Below are positions 1-5,152 of a stretch of DNA of 11,031 bases, one piece after another; position 1 is the stretch's first letter; each line of letters opens with the position of its first letter. The position numbers and the translations under genes were made by a program. The notes under the pieces were generated by a model. It was not told the DNA's origin. It ran no database searches and was given only the letters and a program-made list of their open reading frames with translations. This DNA is from JACQHJ01 sp964624955 (GTDB lineage: Bacteria; Patescibacteriota; Microgenomatia; Levybacterales; UBA12049), in contig CAZUZF010000030.1 in the NCBI GenBank assembly GCA_964624955.1, positions 1-11,031 of the forward strand, read 5' to 3'.

Positions 1-9
1 CGACGATGC

Positions 10-55
<46 letters not shown>

Positions 56-121
56 AACGTAAACTTCTCTCCTTTTCAGAAATGAAAAGGTAATAAACAA
101 GCTCAAAACGGAGGAGGCCAT

Positions 122-135
122 ATATATTGCAGGTC
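122..135 (+). repeat. 14-nt direct repeat, copy 1 (intron A, L5)
   Basis: ATATATTGCAGGTC occurs here in the P5 loop and again at 206-219, where it encodes the start of the LAGLIDADG motif (YIAG). In this first copy the same reading phase also gives YIAG but then hits TAA at 141-143. It may be a partial duplication of endonuclease coding sequence; a chance match is possible. Confidence 0.6.
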
Positions 136-140
136 CCAAG
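131..140 (+). repeat. Copy of the 23S helix 91 3' strand inside intron A
   Basis: AGGTCCCAAG is identical to the start of the next exon (772-781). GGTCCCA at 132-138 can pair with the 5' exon TGGGGCT (43-49) over 7 bp, ending in a U-G wobble at T49. The same bases pair in helix 91 of mature rRNA. CCAAG 136-140 can also form a local hairpin with CTTGG 145-149. Confidence 0.7.
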
Positions 141-161
141 TAATCTTGGTATAGTAATAAT

Positions 162-635
162 ATGGTTGGTTCCGTAGGAAAAGGATGTTCTGAAGCTGAT
201 CGAGCATATATTGCAGGTCTTCTTGATTGCGACGGAGCCATTATGGCTTCAATTGAATCACATAAGGAGAAAAAGTTTGGTTTTAGGGTAAGAATAATAA
301 TACAGTTTACTCAGAAAAACCCACAACTTTTGCAATGGATACAATCTTTATTAGGAGTTGGTATTATTGCTAAGAATCGAACAACATTCGATTGGATAGT
401 AAGAGATCAACAAATTTGTAAGGAAATATTAGAACTGATTCAGGTGCATAGTAGAGGAAAGTCTCAGCAAGTAAAAATAGGCTTGCAAATACTTCAAACT
501 ACTATTTCATCTAAGGAAGATCTATTATTTGTAGCTCGTTTAGCGGATACTTTAAGCAGTTTTAACGTTCGTTCGTTTGGAAGACGAAAGAACTATGCAT
601 CAAAGATCCAAGAACATTTTTCCTCTAACGACTGA
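162..635 (+). CDS. LAGLIDADG homing endonuclease, I-CreI-like, single-motif
   Basis: A 157-residue intron-encoded endonuclease. By family it should cut intron-less 23S genes near the intron A site so that repair copies the intron in. One LAGLIDADG motif is visible at residues 16-27 (YIAGLLDCDGAI), with the usual acidic residue at D24. A single motif and this length imply a homodimer, as in I-CreI (163 aa). Similarity to I-CreI runs further by eye: IIIQFTQK at 45-52 (I-CreI has LTFQVTQK, with metal-site Q47), then LLGVGII, and a basic stretch RGKSQQ near 98-103 where I-CreI has K98. The start codon lies in the P5 stem and no Shine-Dalgarno is seen. The stop TGA lies inside the conserved GACTGATT of P7. 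The frame looks intact, so the enzyme may be active. I-CreI itself belongs to a 2593 intron, so this one probably recognises a different 23S site. Confidence 0.88.
   Translation: MVGSVGKGCSEADRAYIAGLLDCDGAIMASIESHKEKKFGFRVRIIIQFTQKNPQLLQWIQSLLGVGIIAKNRTTFDWIVRDQQICKEILELIQVHSRGKSQQVKIGLQILQTTISSKEDLLFVARLADTLSSFNVRSFGRRKNYASKIQEHFSSND
206..219 (+). repeat. 14-nt direct repeat, copy 2 (endonuclease motif)
   Basis: Second copy of ATATATTGCAGGTC, inside the endonuclease gene at the codons for the first residues of its LAGLIDADG motif. The copies are separated by 70 nt. Confidence 0.6.
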
Positions 636-822
636 TTCTCGTTTCCAAAAACGAGATGAGATAGATATTTTTATAATATTTATCATACGGCTTGTACCTA
701 ACTACTATGTGGCGACATATAGCAATAGGTAATGGAATAGTCTTACCCCATAAGTGATTATGGAAGGTTAGAGGTCCCAAGGGTCCGGCTGTTCGCCGGT
801 TAAAGTGGTACGCGAGCTGGGT

Positions 823-1076
823 TAAACACACATTGAGCCCAGGATAAATTGGCTAATAACGGTGAAGTCCTCATTTTAGGTGTATACCTGAGATAGGATG
901 ATATCGTGGGAAGTCATCTTTAAAAAAGATTGACCCCGTAGAGACTGATCCACGTTTAGTATATAAACGTGGTGAGATAGAGAATTCAATAGAAATTTAC
1001 ATTTTCTATCATACGCCAAATCCTAATTCTTAGGATAAGTTATAGTCCATACTTCTAGAAATAGAAAGAATATATG
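823..1076 (+). mobile_element. Group I intron B in 23S rRNA (after U2584), ORF-less
   Basis: A 254-nt intron without an ORF. The splice sites are fixed by pairings: P1 joins exon CTGGGT (817-822) to the guide sequence GCCCAG (837-842), with the expected U-G wobble at the cut. P10 joins TTGA (833-836) to the 3' exon TCAG (1077-1080). The intron ends in G1076. Core: P3 TTGGC 849-853 with GCCAA 1015-1019; P4 ACGGT 859-863 with ATCGT 903-907; P6 913-920 with 926-934; P7 GACT 943-946 with AGTC 1044-1047; two hairpins between the P7 5' strand and the P3 3' strand (IA-type P7.1/P7.2 position); P8 hairpin 1019-1035; P9 with a GAAA loop near 1053-1066. It needs an endonuclease from elsewhere, or reverse splicing, to spread. 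The mature join gives GGGTTCAGAACG, the usual bacterial sequence. Confidence 0.92.
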
Positions 1077-1088
1077 TCAGAACGTCGT
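1077..1088 (+). rRNA. 12-nt 23S micro-exon between introns B and C (2585-2596)
   Basis: TCAGAACGTCGT is the whole exon between two group I introns and corresponds to U2585-U2596. It contains U2585 and the 5' strand of helix 93, both in the peptidyl transferase centre. Its first four bases form P10 of intron B and its last five (GTCGT) form P1 of intron C, so nearly all of it is used by one ribozyme or the other. Confidence 0.9.
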
Positions 1089-1349
1089 AATTGATACTTG
1101 CGACCTTGGATGGTAACATCCAAAGCAAAATTTGGCTAATATCGGTGAAGCCCTAACTTTTTTAAGAAGGGTAATACCGAGGGAAGTCAAGGAGAAATAT
1201 CTTCTTTGACCCCGTATCGACTGATTCTGTCAATTGACAGATGAGATAGCTCAGGATAACAAAATTCACGAGTTATAACATGCCAGCACCAACTTATAGT
1301 TGGTTGAAGATATAGTCAGTACCATTAGTAATAATGGACCTATAATACG
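1089..1349 (+). mobile_element. Group I intron C in 23S rRNA (after U2596), ORF-less
   Basis: A 261-nt intron without an ORF, in the tetraloop of helix 93. P1 is exon GTCGT (1084-1088) with the guide GCGAC (1100-1104), U-G at the cut. P10 is CTT (1097-1099) with the 3' exon AAG (1350-1352). The intron ends in G1349. Other elements: P2 hairpin 1106-1112/1117-1123 with GTAA loop; P3 TGGC 1133-1136 with GCCA 1282-1285; P4 TCGGT 1142-1146 with ACCGA 1176-1180; P6 1186-1210; P7 GACT 1219-1222 with AGTC 1314-1317; P8 hairpin 1289-1303; P9 CCATTA/TAATGG with GTAA loop near 1322-1337. The core closely matches intron B (for example GGCTAATA before P4, GGGAAGTC after it, and GACTGAT at P7), so the two are relatives that occupy sites 12 nt apart. 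Confidence 0.92.
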
Positions 1350-1490
1350 AAGACAGTTCGGTCTCTATCCTGTGTAATCGTTGAGATTTGAGGAAGTTTG
1401 TGCTTAGTACGAGAGGACTAGCATGAGGGAATCCCTGGTGTGCCGGTTGTTTCCGAAAAGGAGCATCGCCGGGTAGCTAGATTCCCAACC

Positions 1491-1521
<31 letters not shown>

Positions 1522-1710
1522 GGTTTCCAAGATAAGATCTCTTGCAGTCGTAAGATTGTGAAGACCCCTGGTAGACCACCAGGTTGATAGGCGGGCGGTG
1601 GAAGCACTGTGAGGTGTTAAGCCTACCCGTACTAATGGTTTTAAATATAAATTTTTCTAAAAGACAAACTTCTCTTCACTTTTAAAAGAGTCAATTATAA
1701 ATAATAAATT

Positions 1711-1829
1711 TTCCCGGTGTTTCAAGCGAAGTGGCACCACCTCTTCCCATTCCGAACAGAGAAGTGAAACGCTTCAGCGCCTACGATACTTAAGCATAGG
1801 CTTATGGGACAATAGGTCAACGCCGGGAA
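1711..1829 (+). rRNA. rrf: 5S ribosomal RNA
   Basis: A 119-nt gene closed by a terminal helix TTCCCGG (1711-1717) with CCGGGAA (1823-1829). The loop-A/helix-III signature CCATTCCGAACAG and the preceding CACCACCTC are typical of bacterial 5S. It follows the 23S 3' end by about 55 nt of AT-rich spacer with no tRNA. Confidence 0.95.
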
Positions 1830-1837
1830 TTTTTTTT
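1823..1837 (+). terminator. rRNA operon terminator (5S terminal stem plus T8)
   Basis: The 3' strand of the 5S terminal helix runs straight into eight T residues (1830-1837). The 5S stem could serve as an intrinsic terminator hairpin. The next promoter begins eight bases later, which fits transcription ending here. Confidence 0.5.
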
Positions 1838-1845
1838 GTGGGAAA

Positions 1846-1874
1846 TTGACTTTATCAAGCTTCGAGAATATAAT
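1846..1874 (+). promoter_or_regulatory. Consensus sigma-70 promoter for the tandem-HTH gene
   Basis: TTGACT (1846-1851), a 17-nt spacer and a perfect TATAAT (1869-1874). A transcript would begin near 1881-1883, two to four bases before the ATG at 1885, so the mRNA is predicted leaderless. A TTG within the -35 box could be taken for a start codon, but it lies upstream of the transcript start. Confidence 0.8.
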
Positions 1875-1884
1875 CGCGCTTAAT

Positions 1885-2271
1885 ATGATAGAAAGAAGGT
1901 CTTCTGGCAGTCCATTCGCAGAATGGATTAGAAAAAATAGAATAGAACAAGGTTTATCTCAAAGAGAGCTCGGAAGAAGAACTGGGCTTGCTCACACTAC
2001 TATTGGAAGACTTGAACGTGGTCAAATGCCGACACTTGCAACGGCGAACCAGGTAGTAAAAGGCTTGAGAGAAGTATTCGAAGAAGAAGCGCAAGCTGCG
2101 CCTCAAAATTGGTTAACCACAGAAAGAACTGCTAGAAAATGGTCTAAAGGAAAATTAGCTGAAAGAAGTGGAGTATCACGAGCTACAATTTCAAGAATAG
2201 AAAAGGGAGGAAGGCCATCCTTATTTACCGTAAGAAGGCTAAGAAGAGCTTTTCAGCCGCCTCAAGGCTAA
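1885..2271 (+). CDS. Tandem helix-turn-helix (XRE/Cro-like) DNA-binding protein
   Basis: A 128-residue soluble protein made of two helix-turn-helix units. Unit 1 (about residues 11-64) has the classic XRE form: GLSQRELGRRTGLAHTTIGRLERGQ. Unit 2 (about 78-122) keeps LAERSGVSRATISRIEKG but has a shortened first helix. Nothing else is present, so it is probably a transcription regulator with two DNA-reading heads. Its target is unknown; self-regulation of the promoter just upstream is possible. The ATG at 1885 was chosen because a TTG start 13 codons earlier lies in the -35 box, and this ATG follows the predicted transcript start directly. Downstream it converges on the unknown 101-aa gene with 30 nt between the stop codons. 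Confidence 0.8.
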   Translation: MIERRSSGSPFAEWIRKNRIEQGLSQRELGRRTGLAHTTIGRLERGQMPTLATANQVVKGLREVFEEEAQAAPQNWLTTERTARKWSKGKLAERSGVSRATISRIEKGGRPSLFTVRRLRRAFQPPQG

Positions 2272-2281
2272 GTAATAACTA

Positions 2282-2312
2282 TTCCGAGATGTGATTTGTA
2301 GCTATTTCGGAA
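2282..2312. terminator. Possible weak hairpin between convergent genes
   Basis: TTCCGA (2282-2287) can pair with TCGGAA (2307-2312) across a 19-nt loop, between or overlapping the ends of the convergent HTH and 101-aa genes. There is no T tract, so termination activity is doubtful. Confidence 0.2.
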
Positions 2313-2607
2313 GAACATGTTCCCATTCGATTAGTCCCAAACTTCCATTTCTTCTTCTTACCATATAAAAAGGTTTTTGATCTCCCATAAATTCAACTTT
2401 AACAAGTCCAGCTTCCGGATGGAGGAAGGAAAGTCTTCCCTTGGAATCATCTCCTGCACATTTTGCATGGAAAATAATTATAAATTCTTTATGAGGATGT
2501 TCTTTCTCTATAACTTTTGCTCTTGTTCTAAGCTTTTTTCCAGGTTTTATTTCTCTGCGGCTAATTACATTAAAATTTTGATCTAGAATTCTTCTTTCAA
2601 CAGTCAT
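2302..2607 (-). CDS. Unrecognised 101-residue protein
   Basis: I do not recognise the family. The product is small, soluble and basic-rich (KPGKKLRTRAKVIEKEHPHKE; MVRRRNGS), with alternating hydrophobic stretches (EFIIIFHAK, GLVKVEFMG) suggesting a beta-rich fold. There are no membrane segments or signal peptide and only one cysteine. The ATG at 2607 was preferred to the open frame extending upstream to 2748. An extended -10 element ends 7 nt before this ATG, and the upstream extension would overlap the divergent glycosyltransferase. It is transcribed away from that gene, with 46 bp between the start codons. Confidence 0.65.
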   Translation of the reverse strand: MTVERRILDQNFNVISRREIKPGKKLRTRAKVIEKEHPHKEFIIIFHAKCAGDDSKGRLSFLHPEAGLVKVEFMGDQKPFYMVRRRNGSLGLIEWEHVLPK

Positions 2608-2614
2608 CGCCAAG

Positions 2615-2623
2615 ATTATAACA
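2615..2623 (-). promoter_or_regulatory. Extended -10 promoter of the 101-aa gene (leaderless)
   Basis: On the minus strand the sequence reads TGTTATAAT: a perfect TATAAT with the TGn extension, seven bases before the ATG at 2607. No good -35 is visible, as is usual for extended -10 promoters. The transcript would begin at or next to the start codon. Confidence 0.6.
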
Positions 2624-2637
2624 TGAGGATAATTTTG

Positions 2638-2646
2638 TGATATATT
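2638..2646 (+). promoter_or_regulatory. Extended -10 promoter of the glycosyltransferase gene (leaderless)
   Basis: TGATATATT (TGn plus TATATT), seven bases before the ATG at 2654, the same spacing as the divergent partner promoter. No clear -35 is visible. AAGG at 2647-2650 is too close to the ATG for a normal ribosome-binding site and lies where transcription would begin. Confidence 0.5.
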
Positions 2647-2653
2647 AAGGTTA

Positions 2654-4384
2654 ATGTTTGCAAAAACACCCAGAAATAATTGGCCTATTATCTTAATCGT
2701 TCTTCTTGCAATTTTGCTTCGTTTTATCTGGTTAGATAAGATTCCCAATGCAATTGGAGGAGACGAAATAGTTTATACTCTAAACGCGAAAGCGTCTTTT
2801 ATAACAGGTCATGATATTTTTGGAACTTGGTCTCCTGTAAACGGCCTTTTATTTCAGTATCCAAAAGGGGAAGCGCAAGCAGAACTTCCATATATTCTTA
2901 ATTCATTTATAGTAGGACCATTACCTTTTTCTCTTCTTTCTTCAAGAGTGCCCAATTTAATAATGGGAATTTTGCTTGTTTTATTTATCTTTCTTGTTGT
3001 TAAAGAGCTTTTAGGCAAAAATACTGCAGTTTTTGCCGCCTTGGTAGCCTCAGTTAATCCCTGGCTAATTTATATAGGAAGAACTGCTTATGAGGCCACT
3101 CCCGCAATGCTTTTTTACTTTATTTCCCTTTATGTTCTTCTAAAAGCAAGGGGATGGAGAATACTACTTACTTTCCCTTTTTTAATAGCTGCTTTTTATT
3201 CATATATTGCAACCAAGCTTATTTTCCTTCCCTTTGTTTTTATAATTATCATCTATGCTTTTATTTTTATAAATAAGAAACAGTATTTAAAGCAGTATTT
3301 ATTGCTTTTTGCACTCTGCCTCTTATTTTTGGTATTTTTTATAGTATCTTTAAAGCTTAACCCCCAAACTGCAAGACTTGATGAGCTGCTGACTCCTTTT
3401 GATCCCGCAATTTCACAAGAAGTTGACGATATTAGAAAGACGTCAATTCAAAATCCATTGATTGAAATATTTGTAAATAAATATACTGTGTTTGCAAATA
3501 TAGTTGCTACAAAAACACTTAAAAGTTTTTCTTTTGATTATCTTTTTGTCTATGGGGATGAGTTTTTTTCAATCTGGAGGCATGGTTTATTTTACTATGT
3601 AGATAGTATATTTTTGATACTTGGAGCACTTTTTTTATTCATTAAAAAAAGAAATGTTTTTTTTCTTTTTTTGCTCCTTGCCTTACTAGGGGTAGTTCCT
3701 CAAGTATTTCATACGGCAGACGTTGGTAATTTTTCAGTCCATATGACAATGACTATTCCGTTTCTAATTATTCTTATAGGAATTGGGATAGAAGGATTAA
3801 TAAATTATTTTAAAAATAAAAATTATAAACTTGTTTTAACGAGTCTAATTTTACTTGTTTATCTTTTCTCAACTCTTAATTTTGCAAATATTTATTTTTT
3901 CTGGCACCCTTTGCAGGGATATTTTGATTTTCCCATACGGATTGTATCTTCGTATGCCCTAAGGTCATCAAATAATCAAAAAGTTACCATTTATTCAAAT
4001 TCTTCTTTTGATTTATTTAAAAAATATCTTTTTTATAGCAATTCCTATAATAAAAATACCGCCAAACAAATTGCCAATAATTTAAATAGTGAAAGATATA
4101 CTTTTGGAAATATAACTTTTGCCTCTTGTAACAGTGATTTAGATTATGAAAACATAGAAACTCCAGTGATTGCCGATGTTAAGTGCAATCAGGAAACACC
4201 CGATTTACCCCATCTAAGTATTTCAAGGCTAAAAGACGGAGGGGAAAGTTTTAGAATATTTAACGATAGGCTTTGTAGGGGAGTTGTATTAAATAGATAC
4301 CCATCTAACCTTAAGATTTCAGATTTTGATATTGAGACGCTTACAATAGATAAATTTTGCCAAACCTTTATTACTTCTTTGTGA
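2654..4384 (+). CDS. Polytopic membrane glycosyltransferase, GT-C fold (PMT/ArnT-like)
   Basis: A 576-residue integral membrane protein with roughly ten or more hydrophobic segments. The first is residues 10-27, more lie at about 100-240, and a further set lies at about 310-420. A mostly soluble tail runs from about 430 to 576. Just after the first segment is GGDE (D37-E38), at the position of the catalytic acidic pair in the first outer loop of PMT, ArnT and related GT39/GT83 enzymes. Such enzymes move a sugar from a polyprenyl-phosphate donor to a protein or lipid on the outer face of the membrane. The acceptor here cannot be deduced. It ends convergent with the methyltransferase gene, overlapping it by 14 nt. 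The family call is by topology and motif, not by search. Confidence 0.75.
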   Translation: MFAKTPRNNWPIILIVLLAILLRFIWLDKIPNAIGGDEIVYTLNAKASFITGHDIFGTWSPVNGLLFQYPKGEAQAELPYILNSFIVGPLPFSLLSSRVPNLIMGILLVLFIFLVVKELLGKNTAVFAALVASVNPWLIYIGRTAYEATPAMLFYFISLYVLLKARGWRILLTFPFLIAAFYSYIATKLIFLPFVFIIIIYAFIFINKKQYLKQYLLLFALCLLFLVFFIVSLKLNPQTARLDELLTPFDPAISQEVDDIRKTSIQNPLIEIFVNKYTVFANIVATKTLKSFSFDYLFVYGDEFFSIWRHGLFYYVDSIFLILGALFLFIKKRNVFFLFLLLALLGVVPQVFHTADVGNFSVHMTMTIPFLIILIGIGIEGLINYFKNKNYKLVLTSLILLVYLFSTLNFANIYFFWHPLQGYFDFPIRIVSSYALRSSNNQKVTIYSNSSFDLFKKYLFYSNSYNKNTAKQIANNLNSERYTFGNITFASCNSDLDYENIETPVIADVKCNQETPDLPHLSISRLKDGGESFRIFNDRLCRGVVLNRYPSNLKISDFDIETLTIDKFCQTFITSL

Positions 4385-5066
4385 TTTTTTTGGCAACAAT
4401 AACGCAGTAGGTGAAAAGATCTTTGGGACCAAAATAAAATCTGGTTACTTTAAATCCACAATCTTTTAGTAAATTCTCAACCTGTTTTTTAGAAGAAATT
4501 AAAGATACCTCATCAGGGTGAAGTCTAATTTTTCTTCGCAAAATTTCATTTAGTAAAAAATGCAAAGAATTAAGAAACATTACGGAAAAACCGTATTTTG
4601 GAGGCCAAAATAACACTAATTTACCGTTTGGTTTTAAAACTCTTTTAAACTGCGCAAATATTTTTGTGTTTTCACTACCGGTAAAGTGTTCATGAACCCC
4701 AAGGTTATAAATTCCATCAAACACCTCATCTTTAACAGGGATATCAAAAATACTTGCTTTTAATACTTTAGAATTTGGACCGTTTACAATTTTGTATAAT
4801 TTTAATGCTTCAGCGGATAAATCCAGGGCTGTAATGTCAAATTTCTTGGCAATATCAATGTCTACTTGCCCCGAACCAGAACCTGCGTGGAGAAGCTTAT
4901 CATTTTGTTTAAACTCCTGACTAATAAAATAATTAAGTAAGCCTTTTATTATAAATTGTCTGTAGAAAGAGGCAATCAGTCTATAAATACTTTGGGAGGT
5001 GTTTTGTTTTTTGGTCCAATACTTGTCCCAATCCTTTTCAACTTTTTCTATTTTCTCCTTTGGCAT
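4371..5066 (-). CDS. Class I SAM-dependent methyltransferase
   Basis: A 231-residue cytoplasmic enzyme. Motif I is LHAGSGSGQ (59-67), the glycine-rich SAM loop, although the usual D/E before the first glycine is replaced by H-A. Motif II is ITALDLS with D82. SIFDIPVKDEVFDGIYNLGVHEHF follows as the usual motif III/IV region, and LKPNGKLVLFWPP as motif V. This is the Methyltransf_11/25 pattern; the substrate is unknown. The N-terminal part (DKYWTKKQNTSQSIYRLIASFYRQFI) resembles small-molecule or lipid-modifying relatives. The ATG at 5066 was chosen over a TTG five codons upstream because the -10 box ends 6 nt before it. The gene converges on the glycosyltransferase gene, and a shared envelope glycan or lipid pathway is possible but unproven. 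Confidence 0.82.
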   Translation of the reverse strand: MPKEKIEKVEKDWDKYWTKKQNTSQSIYRLIASFYRQFIIKGLLNYFISQEFKQNDKLLHAGSGSGQVDIDIAKKFDITALDLSAEALKLYKIVNGPNSKVLKASIFDIPVKDEVFDGIYNLGVHEHFTGSENTKIFAQFKRVLKPNGKLVLFWPPKYGFSVMFLNSLHFLLNEILRRKIRLHPDEVSLISSKKQVENLLKDCGFKVTRFYFGPKDLFTYCVIVAKKITKK

Positions 5067-5072
5067 TGCCAG

Positions 5073-5101
5073 ATTATACAAATTTGCGCTTGTTTAGACA
5101 A
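5073..5101 (-). promoter_or_regulatory. Sigma-70 promoter of the methyltransferase gene (leaderless)
   Basis: On the minus strand: TTGTCT (5096-5101), a 17-nt spacer, TATAAT (5073-5078), then six bases to the ATG at 5066. Transcription would start at or within a base or two of the start codon. The -35 box sits inside the spacer of the opposing promoter. Confidence 0.7.
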
Positions 5102-5118
5102 GATCCAAGTGGTATACT
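5090..5118 (+). promoter_or_regulatory. Promoter of the S1-RadA-PIN/TRAM operon
   Basis: TTGTTT (5090-5095), a 17-nt spacer and TATACT (5113-5118) with a TGn extension (TGG, 5110-5112). The transcript would begin near 5125, giving a leader of about 28 nt that contains AAAGG (5137-5141). It overlaps the divergent methyltransferase promoter, so the two cannot easily be occupied at once. Confidence 0.6.
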
Positions 5119-5152
5119 TGAAGGCAATCTATTATGAAAGGTAAATAAATGA

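Noticed and set aside
129..140. CAGGTCCCAAG as a genuine small 23S exon with a 74-nt intron before it
   Set aside because: GGAG joined to CAGGTCCCAAG looks like some bacterial 23S sequences, but P3, P4 and P5 pairings span this point and place it in L5 of a single intron.
1846..1884. TTG start codon extending the HTH protein by 13 residues
   Set aside because: The TTG is the first part of a TTGACT -35 box with TATAAT 17 nt downstream, so it would not be transcribed from that promoter.
2608..2748. Upstream extension of the 101-aa gene
   Set aside because: It would run back over the divergent glycosyltransferase start, and an extended -10 lies just before the internal ATG at 2607.
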